Positions 52,628 to 61,288 of a DNA stretch of 64,000 bases are shown here, one piece after another. Position numbers and translations under genes: made by a program. The stretch's first letter is position 1; each line of letters opens with the position of its first letter. The notes under the pieces were generated by a model that saw only the letters and a list, made by a program, of their open reading frames with translations, was not told where the DNA came from and ran no database searches. The stretch comes from Yersinia vastinensis (GTDB taxonomy: Bacteria > Pseudomonadota > Gammaproteobacteria > Enterobacterales > Enterobacteriaceae): the NCBI RefSeq assembly GCF_902726565.1, contig NZ_CACVAF010000007.1, positions 1-64,000 on the forward strand. Reading direction: 5' to 3'.

Positions 52628-53871
52628 TGAAAATCAAACATGTATTGTTCACTGCCGGTAATTCATCTTTCTATTTCGATGACCAACAGGCAATAAAAAA
52701 CGGCGCCAAGCTGGATGGTTTTATCTATCAAGGCACACCTGTCACTGATGGTTTTACCTCTATTCGTCAAGCTGGCGAATGCGTCAACATCCAATTAATG
52801 TTAGAAAACGGCGCCGTTGCCGTAGGTGACTGCGCGGCAGTACAGTACTCAGGTGCCGGTGGCCGTGATCCTTTATTTATCGCCGCTAATTTCGTTCCTT
52901 TCTTGGAAAAACATATCAAGCCCCTGCTAGAAGGGCGTGATATCAGTGAGTTTCGCCTAAATGCCCGCTTCTTTGATGAAGTAACCATTGAGGGTAAACC
53001 ACTGCACACCGCTATTCGTTATGGGCTTTCCCAAGCATTGTTGGATGCAACTGCATTGGCAACGGGCCGCTTAAAAGCCGAAGTCATATGTGACGAATGG
53101 CACCTGCCACTCGTGGCGCAACCAATTCCGCTGTTTGGGCAAAGCGGTGATGACCGTTATATCGCTGTCGATAAAATGATTCTTAAAGGCGTGGATGTTC
53201 TGCCGCATGGCCTTATCAACAATGTTGATGAAAAACTGGGCCGCAATGGGGAAAAACTGCGCGATTACGTCAGTTGGTTGGCAAAACGCGTTACTGATTT
53301 GCGGACTAATTCCGATTATAAACCTAACTTACATATTGATGTTTACGGCACGATTGGTTTGATTTTCGATATGGATCCAATGCGGTGTGCGGAATATATC
53401 GCCAGTTTACAAGAACAAGCTGGTGAGCTGGATCTGTATATCGAAGGGCCGGTTGATGCCGGCAATAAGCCGGACCAAATCCGATTATTGACTGAAATTA
53501 CCCGTAACCTAGAAAAACTGGGGTCTTCCGTCAAAATCGTAGCCGACGAATGGTGTAATACCTATCAAGATATTATCGACTTTACTGATGCCGGGAGTTG
53601 TCACATGGTGCAGATCAAAACCCCGGATCTGGGCAGTATCCACAACATCGTTGACGCTGTGCTCTATTGCAATAAAAAAGGAATGGAGGCCTATCAGGGC
53701 GGGACATGTAACGAAACCGATATCAGCGCCCGCACCTGCGTGCATGTTGCTATCGCCTCTCGCCCAATGCGCATGCTAATTAAGCCGGGAATGGGCTTCG
53801 ATGAAGGCATGAACATTGTGTTTAACGAGATGACACGTACCATCGCGCAACTGAAAGCAAAGGCAAATTAA
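52627..53871 (+). CDS. mal: 3-Methylaspartate ammonia-lyase
   Basis: A 414-residue enolase-superfamily enzyme that removes ammonia from 3-methylaspartate to give mesaconate. Metal ligands are visible: Asp in HIDVYGTIG, Glu in YIEGPVD and Asp in VADEWCN. The two bases are His in VLPHGLINN and Lys in VQIKTPDLG. The length matches the Clostridium tetanomorphum enzyme (413). Its start codon overlaps the glmE stop by 1 nt. With glutamate mutase it forms a two-step path from glutamate to mesaconate. Confidence 0.95.
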   Translation: MKIKHVLFTAGNSSFYFDDQQAIKNGAKLDGFIYQGTPVTDGFTSIRQAGECVNIQLMLENGAVAVGDCAAVQYSGAGGRDPLFIAANFVPFLEKHIKPLLEGRDISEFRLNARFFDEVTIEGKPLHTAIRYGLSQALLDATALATGRLKAEVICDEWHLPLVAQPIPLFGQSGDDRYIAVDKMILKGVDVLPHGLINNVDEKLGRNGEKLRDYVSWLAKRVTDLRTNSDYKPNLHIDVYGTIGLIFDMDPMRCAEYIASLQEQAGELDLYIEGPVDAGNKPDQIRLLTEITRNLEKLGSSVKIVADEWCNTYQDIIDFTDAGSCHMVQIKTPDLGSIHNIVDAVLYCNKKGMEAYQGGTCNETDISARTCVHVAIASRPMRMLIKPGMGFDEGMNIVFNEMTRTIAQLKAKAN

Positions 53872-53872
53872 T

Positions 53873-55246
53873 ATGTCTAAAACCTTTAAGATCCTCTCGC
53901 CTACAGCCATTTTGGGATATGGATTTCCAGAAGAGAGTTTTATGAAAGCGATGGAGGAGTCTCCCGATTTAATCGCGGTAGACGCGGGTTCCTCCGATCC
54001 TGGCCCTCACTATTTGGGTTCTGGTAAGCCGTTTACTGATCGTGCCGGGGTAAAACGGGATCTCCGTTATATGATAACTGCAGGTGTGAATAACGGAATT
54101 CCTGTCGTTATCGGCACGGCGGGAGGTTCAGGTGCCGCGCCACATTTAGAATGGTGTCGCCAGATAATTTTAGAAATTGCTCAAGAGGAATCACTAAACT
54201 TTACCTTGGCGGTGATCCCTGCCGACGTGAGTAAAGAAGTGGTCCATGCCGCTCTTGATGCAGGTAAAATTCGGTCGCTGGATTTTGTCCCTGAACTCAC
54301 CCATGAAGCTATTGATGCAACAACTTATATCGTGGCACAAATGGGGGTTGAGCCTTTTCAGGAAGCGCTGCTTGCTGGGGCACAAGTGGTATTAGGTGGC
54401 CGGGCTTATGATCCCGCATGCTTTGCCGCCTTACCTATCATAAAAGGGTTCGATGAAGGTCTGGCGCTGCATTGTGGCAAGATTTTAGAGTGCGCCGCGA
54501 TTGCTGCAACACCGGGATCGGGTTCTGACTGTGCCATGGGGATTCTGGATGAATCCGGCTTTACGTTGAAAACCTTCAATGATAAACGCCAATTTACTGA
54601 AACCTCCGCGGCCGCACATACATTGTATGAAAAATCAGATCCTTACTTCTTACCCGGCCCCGGAGGGATATTAAATCTGTCCGCTTGCCAGTTCAAAGAT
54701 ATGGGGAAAGGGCAAGTTCGCGTCAGCGGATCAGTGCATGAAAGTACCCCCTACACGGTGAAGTTAGAAGGTGCCCGGCCGGTAGGCTATCGTACTATCA
54801 GTATTGCCGGTACCCGAGATGCCATAATGATCGCGGATATCGAGAATATTTTGTGCGAAGTCCGCAAAAGCGTAGAGAAAAACCTGAGTATCGCGCCTGA
54901 TACCGTGCAACTCAATTTCCACCTGTACGGGAAAAATGGCGTGATGGGAAAAATGGAACCCGAGCCTAATACCACCGCTTATGAATTGGGTATTTTGCTC
55001 GATGTCGTCGCCCCCTCTCAAGCCATGGCTGATAGCATTTGCTCACTCGCTCGTTCGACGTTACTTCACTATGGCTATATCGGGCGGATTGCAACTGCCG
55101 GTAATTTGGCTTTCCCATTCTCACCATCAGATATTCGAGCGGGTCTGGTTTATGAATTTTCCATTTACCACTTAATGGAATATACACCGGAGGTTGCATT
55201 TAAATTCGAGCTGGAGAATGTGACAGCAGAAGGAGTGATGGCATGA
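53873..55246 (+). CDS. AtuA-family protein (DUF1446), unassigned step
   Basis: A 457-residue cytosolic protein of the AtuA N-terminal family (DUF1446, PF07287), named for acyclic terpene utilisation. The glycine-rich GTAGGSGAAPH and GGRAYDPACFA segments are conserved in the family. It has no membrane segment, cofactor motif or CoA site that I recognise. It starts 1 nt after the ammonia-lyase stop, and the next gene (DUF4387) overlaps its end by 4 nt. This tight coupling means it very likely acts on mesaconate, citramalate or a derivative. The biochemical function of the family is not established. Confidence 0.85.
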   Translation: MSKTFKILSPTAILGYGFPEESFMKAMEESPDLIAVDAGSSDPGPHYLGSGKPFTDRAGVKRDLRYMITAGVNNGIPVVIGTAGGSGAAPHLEWCRQIILEIAQEESLNFTLAVIPADVSKEVVHAALDAGKIRSLDFVPELTHEAIDATTYIVAQMGVEPFQEALLAGAQVVLGGRAYDPACFAALPIIKGFDEGLALHCGKILECAAIAATPGSGSDCAMGILDESGFTLKTFNDKRQFTETSAAAHTLYEKSDPYFLPGPGGILNLSACQFKDMGKGQVRVSGSVHESTPYTVKLEGARPVGYRTISIAGTRDAIMIADIENILCEVRKSVEKNLSIAPDTVQLNFHLYGKNGVMGKMEPEPNTTAYELGILLDVVAPSQAMADSICSLARSTLLHYGYIGRIATAGNLAFPFSPSDIRAGLVYEFSIYHLMEYTPEVAFKFELENVTAEGVMA

Positions 55247-55560
55247 ATATATCAATCATCGAGCTGGCTCATGTCGTCAGATCAAAAAATGCTGGGCCAT
55301 ATGAATTAGTGCTGGATATTTTATTTAAGAATAAAAGTATCTATTCCAGCATTAAAGATTCTGGGCAATTTCAAAAGGAGATAATCGCAAAAATATATAA
55401 TGTCGAGCCAAAATTCGTCTCTCGTATTATTTGGTTCGACCCAGCGAATGCAGTCAAAATCGTGATGCCACGCCACCTTGTATCTGGTGCCGTGGGTGAT
55501 ACGGATGTTTATGGTGCTCAGCAACATGCGCCTTTATTAAAACTCGAGTTCGATATTTAG
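55243..55560 (+). CDS. DUF4387 protein, partner of the AtuA-like protein
   Basis: A 105-residue soluble protein of the DUF4387 family. Characteristic segments are LAHVVRSKNAGPYELVLDI at the start and GAVGDTDVYGAQQHAPLL at the end. In other bacteria a domain of this kind occurs as the C-terminal part of longer AtuA proteins, so this looks like the second subunit of a split enzyme. The ATGA overlap with the previous gene supports equal production of the two. No catalytic motif is recognised. Confidence 0.85.
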   Translation: MNISIIELAHVVRSKNAGPYELVLDILFKNKSIYSSIKDSGQFQKEIIAKIYNVEPKFVSRIIWFDPANAVKIVMPRHLVSGAVGDTDVYGAQQHAPLLKLEFDI

Positions 55561-55601
55561 TTTTATTAGCGTTAACAGTAAAACACAAACATCCGAATAG
55601 C

Positions 55602-55628
55602 CGGTGCATTGTGATGCCTGATGCACCG
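55602..55628 (+). other. Stem-loop between the DUF4387 gene and the transporter gene
   Basis: CGGTGCAT / ATGCACCG with an 11-nt loop, 41 nt after the DUF4387 stop codon. It has only a short T run, so it could be a leaky terminator that lowers transporter expression, or a processing site. Confidence 0.45.
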
Positions 55629-55715
55629 TTTCCTTATAGAAATAAAATACAACATCGGTGCCACTATTCAATATTTTATAAAAACGATACCACCCTACTT
55701 ATAAATGGAATCATT

Positions 55716-57050
55716 ATGAAATCAAAAAATTTGACCACAATGATCATCTTGGGTCTGATAATAGGTATTATTGTTGGGTTTTTAATAAATTCCTTTAGCA
55801 GCCCTAACTTTGCCAAATCATACGCATCTGAAATATCGATTTTTACCGATATTTTCCTGCGTTTGATCAAGATGATTATTGCGCCATTAATTATCTCAAC
55901 CTTAGTGGTTGGGATTGCAAAAATGGGTGACGCCAAAACATTAGGGCGTGTTTTCTCAAAAACATTGTTCCTGTTTATTTGCGCAGCATTCATTTCAATT
56001 CTGCTGGGCTTAGTTGTCGTTAACATCTTGAGGCCAGGTGATGGAATCAACTTTGTGGCGGCTACCGCAAGCGCGGTTGATGGTATTGAACCTGTTCCAT
56101 TCTCCGCAAAAGTATTTATATCGCATGCTATTCCCACCAGTATTATTGATGCGATGGCGCGAAATGAAATCCTGCAAATCGTTGTATTCTCTATTTTTAT
56201 GGGGATTAGCCTTTCAGCCATTGGTGAAAAAGCGCAACCCATTGTTTCGGTGCTGGAATCACTGGCACATCTGATGTTGAAGTTGACCGGTTATGTCATG
56301 CTATTTGCCCCACTGACCGTATTTGCCGCTATCTCAGCGATGATCTCTGAACGTGGTATGGGTGTATTGGTCAGTGCCGGTATATTTATGGGTGAGTTCT
56401 ATTTCACTCTCGGACTGTTGTGGCTGATTCTGATTGGCTGTTCAATTGTGCTAATTGGCCGTTGTACCCTGCGGTTAATAAAAGGTATCAGCGAACCTGC
56501 ACTGTTGGCTTTTACCACGTCAAGTTCTGAAGCAGCCTTCCCCGGTACGTTGGAGAAATTGGAGGAATTTGGTGTATCTAACAAAATTTCCAGTTTTGTT
56601 CTTCCTATTGGTTATTCCTTCAATCTGGTCGGTTCGATGGCATATTGCTCATTTGCCGTCATCTTTATCGCTCAGGCATGTAATATACATCTGAGCATGG
56701 GTGAACAAATCACTATGCTATTAATCCTGATGTTGACGTCTAAAGGTATGGCGGGTGTTCCTCGCGCATCATTAGTGGTTATTGCCGCAACTCTTAGCCA
56801 ATTTAACATTCCAGAAGCGGGCTTGATTCTGTTAATGGGTGTCGATCCTTTCTTAGATATGGGTCGTTCTGCCACTAACGTGATGAGTAATGCGATTGGT
56901 GCGGCATTGGTTGGGCGTTGGGAGGGGGAACATTATGGAGATGGCTGCCGTGGTACGCCCAAAAGTTACACAGAGGTGCAGACCGACGATATCGAGACAG
57001 AAACTCTTCTTGCTCAAGAGGCTTTCACTCTCGAAGCGCCAGTAAAATAA
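55716..57050 (+). CDS. Dicarboxylate/amino acid:cation symporter (DAACS), likely glutamate importer
   Basis: A 444-residue inner-membrane transporter of the GltP/DctA/GltPh family with the serine-rich TSSSEAAFP hairpin 1. TM8 reads DMGRSATNV, keeping the Asp and Arg that in GltPh hold the amino and side-chain carboxylate of aspartate (D394, R397); DctA lacks that Asp. This favours an acidic amino acid substrate. The TM7 motif reads NLVGS instead of NMDGT, and TM8 has MSN instead of TGD, so two sodium ligands of GltPh (D312, D405) are missing. Start ATG 55716 (MKSKN); the longest frame has a non-homologous leader. Last gene of the glutamate operon. Confidence 0.88.
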   Translation: MKSKNLTTMIILGLIIGIIVGFLINSFSSPNFAKSYASEISIFTDIFLRLIKMIIAPLIISTLVVGIAKMGDAKTLGRVFSKTLFLFICAAFISILLGLVVVNILRPGDGINFVAATASAVDGIEPVPFSAKVFISHAIPTSIIDAMARNEILQIVVFSIFMGISLSAIGEKAQPIVSVLESLAHLMLKLTGYVMLFAPLTVFAAISAMISERGMGVLVSAGIFMGEFYFTLGLLWLILIGCSIVLIGRCTLRLIKGISEPALLAFTTSSSEAAFPGTLEKLEEFGVSNKISSFVLPIGYSFNLVGSMAYCSFAVIFIAQACNIHLSMGEQITMLLILMLTSKGMAGVPRASLVVIAATLSQFNIPEAGLILLMGVDPFLDMGRSATNVMSNAIGAALVGRWEGEHYGDGCRGTPKSYTEVQTDDIETETLLAQEAFTLEAPVK

Positions 57051-57084
57051 CAGCGAGTATATATTGACATCACTCTAGAAATAC

Positions 57085-57118
57085 AAAAAACCCGAGTTTC
57101 AGTCAGCTTGGGTTTTTT
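57085..57118 (+). terminator. Terminator of the glutamate mutase operon
   Basis: AAAAAACCCGAG / CTTGGGTTTTTT (one G-T pair, 10-nt loop) ends in T, 35 nt after the transporter stop. Confidence 0.85.
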
Positions 57119-57128
57119 CGTTTTCTGG

Positions 57129-57632
57129 TTACGTTGAGGTACTTTGAGCCGAATGGGATGACTCGCCCTTCGGGTCAACGCTCGCGCGTTGCTGTCTCGC
57201 ATCCTCGGCTCGAACCTGAACGCAGGGTCTCACCCACACGAACTGGGTAGTCTGTGATTTCTGAGCTTGGGGGATGTGCTGAGGTACTTGATATAATGGT
57301 GGGTCGTGCGGGATGACTCGTCCTACGGACTCGCCCTTCGGGTCAACGCTGGCGCGTTGCTGTCTCGCATCCTCGGCTCGAACCTGAACGCAGGGTCTCA
57401 CCCACACGAACTGGGTAGTCTGTGATTTCTGAGCTTGGGGGATGTGCTGAGGTACTTGATATAATGGTGGGTCGTGCGGGATGACTCGTCCTACGGACTC
57501 GCCCTTCGGGTCAACGCTGGCGCGTTGCTGTCTCGCATCCTCGGCTCGAACCTGAACGCAGGGTCTCACCCACACGAACTGGGTAGTCTGTGATTTCTGA
57601 GCTTGGGGGATGTGCTGAGGTACTTGATATAA
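57129..57632 (-). repeat. 168-bp tandem repeats containing the tRNA-Lys 3' end (rtT-like)
   Basis: Two full units (57297-57464 and 57465-57632) with an exact 168-bp period, plus a shorter diverged unit at about 57129-57296 that lacks 13 bp and the tRNA piece. Each full unit starts (plus strand) with TGGTGGGTCGTGCGGGAT, identical to the last 18 nt (with CCA) of the adjacent tRNA-Lys, then departs from it. The array lies directly downstream of the tRNA operon on the minus strand. In E. coli tyrT a 178-bp repeat (rtT) carries the tRNA-Tyr 3' end in the same way. As 168 is divisible by 3, a repetitive 148-codon minus frame stays open through the array. Confidence 0.9.
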
Positions 57633-57708
57633 TGGTGGGTCGTGCGGGATTCGAACCTGCGACCAATTGATTAAAAGTCAACTGCTCTACCAACTGAGCT
57701 AACGACCC
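57633..57708 (-). tRNA. lysV: tRNA-Lys (anticodon TTT)
   Basis: 76 nt including encoded CCA. Minus strand starts GGGTCGTTAGCTCAG, with the anticodon in GACTTTTAATC, and the T arm GGTTCGAATCC. Last tRNA of the Val-Val-Lys operon, as in E. coli valUXY-lysV. Confidence 0.97.
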
Positions 57709-57734
57709 ATTATATAATCTGAGAGTAAGAGAAG

Positions 57735-57810
57735 TGGTGGGCGATACCAGATTCGAACTGATGACCCCCTCCGTGTAAAGGAGATGCTCTACCAACTGAG
57801 CTAATCGCCC
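57735..57810 (-). tRNA. tRNA-Val (anticodon TAC)
   Basis: 76 nt with encoded CCA, starting GGGCGATTAGCTCAG on the minus strand and with the anticodon in CTTTACACG. Identical in sequence to the copy at 57853-57928. Confidence 0.97.
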
Positions 57811-57852
57811 ACTTCTACTACTTTTAATGCTTTAAAATCAATGAGTGATGAG

Positions 57853-57928
57853 TGGTGGGCGATACCAGATTCGAACTGATGACCCCCTCCGTGTAAAGGA
57901 GATGCTCTACCAACTGAGCTAATCGCCC
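57853..57928 (-). tRNA. tRNA-Val (anticodon TAC)
   Basis: First gene of the Val-Val-Lys tRNA operon. Same sequence as the second tRNA-Val. E. coli has three valine genes here, so one has been lost or not gained. Confidence 0.97.
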
Positions 57929-57948
57929 CGCCGTGTTGTTGGAGTCGC

Positions 57949-57976
57949 ATTATAGGGATAGTTCGAAGTGAGTCAA
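57949..57976 (-). promoter_or_regulatory. Promoter of the Val-Val-Lys tRNA operon
   Basis: Minus strand TTGACT (57976-57971), 16 nt, TATAAT (57954-57949), followed by a GC-rich discriminator GCGACTCC, the form expected for a stringently controlled tRNA promoter. Confidence 0.8.
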
Positions 57977-58099
57977 CGGTTTTTAAAACGAAAACAATCG
58001 TTCGCCGCAAATTTAAACAGGATGCGATATTTATCGCCGCTGCGGACGTTTCTTTAGCCGTATCTGCCAGTAATCATCAATTGCATGCCGGTAACATCG

Positions 58100-58127
58100 T
58101 TGAGGAATTACCACAGGGTGGTAGAAT
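58100..58127 (+). promoter_or_regulatory. Candidate gltX promoter
   Basis: TTGAGG, 16 nt, TAGAAT on the plus strand, about 75 bp before the gltX start codon. Confidence 0.5.
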
Positions 58128-58202
58128 GTCGCCTACTTTTTCGAATTTCGAGCAACTGCCAGCGTCCGCTGGCTGGCGTCGCGTAATAAGGCATCGATCC
58201 CA

Positions 58203-59618
58203 ATGAAAATTAAAACCCGCTTTGCACCCAGTCCTACCGGCTATCTTCACGTAGGTGGCGCACGTACCGCGCTTTATTCCTGGTTATTCACCCGTCATTT
58301 AGGCGGCGAATTTGTTTTGCGCATCGAAGACACTGATCTCGAGCGTTCAACTCAGGAAGCTATCGACGCCATTATGGACGGTATGAACTGGCTGAATTTG
58401 GATTGGGATGAAGGTCCGTATTTCCAAACCAAACGCTTTGACCGCTACAATGCCGTCATTGACCAAATGTTGGAGAACGGCACGGCTTATCGATGCTATT
58501 GCTCTAAAGAGCGTCTGGATGAACTGCGCGAAACCCAAATGGCGAATGGCGAAAAACCGCGTTACGATGGCCGTTGCCGCGATAGCCAATGTACTCATGG
58601 TGCCGATGAACCTTCAGTGGTGCGTTTTCGTAACCCGCAGGAAGGCTCCGTTATTTTCGATGATAAAATCCGTGGGCCAATTGAATTCAGCAACCAAGAG
58701 TTGGATGATTTAATTATTCGCCGTACCGATGGATCGCCAACCTATAACTTCTGTGTGGTCATTGATGACTGGGATATGGAAATTACCCATGTTATCCGCG
58801 GTGAAGATCATATCAATAATACCCCTCGCCAGATTAATATTCTGAAAGCATTAGGTGCACCAGTCCCTGAATATGCACACGTCTCAATGATTCTCGGTGA
58901 TGATGGCAAGAAATTGTCTAAACGCCACGGTGCAGTCGGCGTCATGCAATACCGCGATGACGGCTACCTGCCAGAAGCATTGCTGAACTATCTGGTACGT
59001 TTAGGTTGGTCCCATGGTGATCAGGAAATTTTCTCTGTCGCCGAAATGACAGAGCTATTCACCCTTGATGCTGTCAGCAAATCAGCCAGTGCGTTCAATA
59101 CTGAAAAACTACAATGGCTGAATCATCACTACATCAATAGTCTGCCACCTGAACATGTCGCCGTTCATCTGTCATGGCAGGTTGAACAGTTGGGCATTGA
59201 TACTCGCAATGGCCCTGAGCTGGCTGAGATTGTTAAACTACTGGGCGAGCGCTGCAAGACACTGAAAGAAATGGCCGAGTCATGCCGTTACTTTTATGAA
59301 GAATTTGATGAGTTTGATGCAGATGCAGCGAAAAAACATCTGCGTCCGGTTGCGCGTCAACCGCTTGAAGCGGTCAAAGCTAAACTGGCTGCCATCACTG
59401 AATGGACTACTGAGAACGTCCACAACGCCATTCAGGGCACCGCTGATGAGTTAGGTGTAGGTATGGGCAAAGTTGGCATGCCGTTGCGTGTTGCTGTCAC
59501 TGGCGCAGGCCAATCACCGGGTATGGATGTCACTGTCCATGCCATTGGTCAAGCTCGCTCTCTGGCGCGCATTGACAAGGCACTCGCTTTTATTAGCGAA
59601 CGCGAAGCCCAGCAATAA
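58203..59618 (+). CDS. gltX: Glutamyl-tRNA synthetase
   Basis: A 471-residue class I synthetase charging tRNA-Glu. The HIGH-type signature is in [16 protein letters not shown], and the KMSKS-type loop is KKLSKRHG. A zinc-binding insert is seen as [11 protein letters not shown] and CRDSQCTHG. Flanked by tRNA operons on both sides (Val-Val-Lys divergent, Ala-Ala downstream), as in E. coli. Confidence 0.97.
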   Translation: MKIKTRFAPSPTGYLHVGGARTALYSWLFTRHLGGEFVLRIEDTDLERSTQEAIDAIMDGMNWLNLDWDEGPYFQTKRFDRYNAVIDQMLENGTAYRCYCSKERLDELRETQMANGEKPRYDGRCRDSQCTHGADEPSVVRFRNPQEGSVIFDDKIRGPIEFSNQELDDLIIRRTDGSPTYNFCVVIDDWDMEITHVIRGEDHINNTPRQINILKALGAPVPEYAHVSMILGDDGKKLSKRHGAVGVMQYRDDGYLPEALLNYLVRLGWSHGDQEIFSVAEMTELFTLDAVSKSASAFNTEKLQWLNHHYINSLPPEHVAVHLSWQVEQLGIDTRNGPELAEIVKLLGERCKTLKEMAESCRYFYEEFDEFDADAAKKHLRPVARQPLEAVKAKLAAITEWTTENVHNAIQGTADELGVGMGKVGMPLRVAVTGAGQSPGMDVTVHAIGQARSLARIDKALAFISEREAQQ

Positions 59619-59637
59619 ATTTGGATTTTTTATACTT

Positions 59638-59666
59638 AAGGTGGCTTATTCAAGCCACCTTTTTTA
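59638..59666 (+). terminator. Terminator after gltX
   Basis: AAGGTGGCTT / AAGCCACCTT with a 4-nt loop, followed by T. Confidence 0.85.
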
Positions 59667-59760
59667 TGTTTGAACATAACCAACTGAAGTATTTATCATG
59701 CTGTTTGCTCGCTGATTTGGCGGCTTTTTCAGCGCTTAACGCGAGAAATTGAATTAGCCG

Positions 59761-59789
59761 TTGACACTTTTTCAGTGGTTTCATATCAT
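59761..59789 (+). promoter_or_regulatory. Promoter of the tRNA-Ala operon
   Basis: TTGACA (59761-59766), 17 nt, TATCAT (59784-59789), followed by the GC-rich GCGCCCCG discriminator, upstream of the first tRNA-Ala. Confidence 0.8.
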
Positions 59790-59823
59790 GCGCCCCGTTC
59801 ACACAATTTATTATGTGCACATT

Positions 59824-59899
<76 letters not shown>

Positions 59900-59952
59900 A
59901 ACTTTCAGGTTTGATGGCATAGAGATAAATCAGTACGAACAACCACATTTGT

Positions 59953-60028
<76 letters not shown>

Positions 60029-60034
60029 CCATTT

Positions 60035-60060
60035 AAAAAACCGGCTTAGGCCGGTTTTTT
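60035..60060 (+). terminator. Terminator of the tRNA-Ala operon
   Basis: AAAAAACCGGC / GCCGGTTTTTT around a short loop, ending in T. Confidence 0.9.
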
Positions 60061-60154
60061 GCTTTTCAGTGATGCCATATTCACTCTCCAATTTATCCTT
60101 TTCTACTGCTATCCTGTTGACTCTCCGGCGCATTGATTACAGAGGGAAAAGATA

Positions 60155-60715
60155 ATGGACCAGCAGCAACAAATCATCCAATGGCTACGTGCTGACCCCT
60201 ATCGGATGCGTGCATTGTCTATTGCTCATGAACTAGGACTACATCAGTGGTGTCTAGCGGCAGGATTTGTCCGTAATCTTGTGTGGGATAAACTGCATGG
60301 CTACTCTTCACCCACGCCACTCAATGATATTGATTTAGTCTATTTTGATGAAGAAGATGCCAGCGAGCAGCGTGACTTACAGCTCGAGGAACAGTTGCTT
60401 AAAACGCTGCCTTTTCAGGGTACATCATTCCCCTGGTCAGTAAAAAACCAAGCCAGGATGCACCTCTATACTGGCCGCTGGCCCTATACCAGCACAGAAG
60501 ATGCCATCAGCTTTTGGGTGGAAGTCGAAACCGCCATTGGTGCCAAAATAAACAGCAAAGGCGATATTGAATTGATTGCTCCACTCGGTCTGGATGCTTT
60601 ATTTGCCAGAACTATCACGCTTAACCCCAAAAATGGTGAAATTGATACGTACAATCAAAGGGTCAATAGCAAAGGTTGGTTGCAGCATTGGCCGCAATTA
60701 CGTTTGGTTGTTTAA
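60155..60715 (+). CDS. Nucleotidyltransferase-like protein (DUF925 / NTP_transf_6)
   Basis: A 186-residue cytosolic protein. The AGFVRNLVWD segment and the following PLNDIDLVYFD (acidic D-x-D of the nucleotidyltransferase fold) are typical of the PF06042 family. The C-terminal DALFARTITLNPKNGE is also conserved. Substrate unknown. It stands alone between the tRNA-Ala operon and the FlxA-like gene. Confidence 0.82.
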   Translation: MDQQQQIIQWLRADPYRMRALSIAHELGLHQWCLAAGFVRNLVWDKLHGYSSPTPLNDIDLVYFDEEDASEQRDLQLEEQLLKTLPFQGTSFPWSVKNQARMHLYTGRWPYTSTEDAISFWVEVETAIGAKINSKGDIELIAPLGLDALFARTITLNPKNGEIDTYNQRVNSKGWLQHWPQLRLVV

Positions 60716-60872
60716 CTGCGCTAACCTCTGGTTTTATGCTTAAAAAAACAGCGTAGTGATAACCAAGTGATAAGCAAGTGATAAGATTGCGTAAAACCCC
60801 CCTTAAACGTTAAGGCTAATCTTCCTCTCACCGATAGTTATTATTCCACCCACGTTTTTCTAAGGAATAATA

Positions 60873-61217
60873 ATGTCGAATACCATCTCTACAGCATCCG
60901 TTTCTGTCAGCAGCGGTAGCTCTTCTTCAGATAGCAGCGCGGCGGCACAGATTAAATCTCTTAACCAAGAGATCCAAAAACTGACCGAGAAATTAAGTAC
61001 CTTAAAAGATTCTGGTTTAACTGCTGATGAACTACAAAAACAGCAGCAACAAATTCAGAGTCAAATTGCCGCGCTACAGGCTCAAATCGCACGTATTGAG
61101 GCTAAAGAGGCCGAAAAAACCAAAGAGGGTGATAATAATACCGTGAGTGCGAACGCACCGACCGGTGATGGAGTAAACCGCCCTTCTGCACAGAACCAGA
61201 TTGACGTTTATATCTAA
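60873..61217 (+). CDS. FlxA-like small coiled-coil protein
   Basis: A 114-residue protein: Ser-rich N-terminus, central heptad region (about 28-90, IKSLNQEIQKLTEKL and QQIQSQIAALQAQIARIE), then a polar tail ending IDVYI. This fits the FlxA-like family (PF14282). No signal peptide or membrane span. AAGGAA 7 nt before the ATG. FlxA in E. coli is expressed with flagellar genes by FliA, but I see no clear FliA promoter here. Function unknown. Confidence 0.75.
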   Translation: MSNTISTASVSVSSGSSSSDSSAAAQIKSLNQEIQKLTEKLSTLKDSGLTADELQKQQQQIQSQIAALQAQIARIEAKEAEKTKEGDNNTVSANAPTGDGVNRPSAQNQIDVYI

Positions 61218-61233
61218 TGGCGTTTGTACCCTA

Positions 61234-61275
61234 CAAAACTAGGGCGATGAACGGAGTAACGCCCATCGCCCTAGT
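61234..61275. terminator. Bidirectional terminator between the FlxA-like gene and ypeB
   Basis: A 14-bp perfect inverted repeat (AAACTAGGGCGATG / CATCGCCCTAGTTT) with a 14-nt loop, between convergent genes. Confidence 0.75.
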
Positions 61276-61288
61276 TTAGTCGACCGAA

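Noticed and set aside
57129-57632. Insertion sequence or prophage attachment site at the tRNA-Lys 3' end
   Set aside because: The tRNA-end copies are in a plain tandem array with no integrase or other mobile gene nearby.
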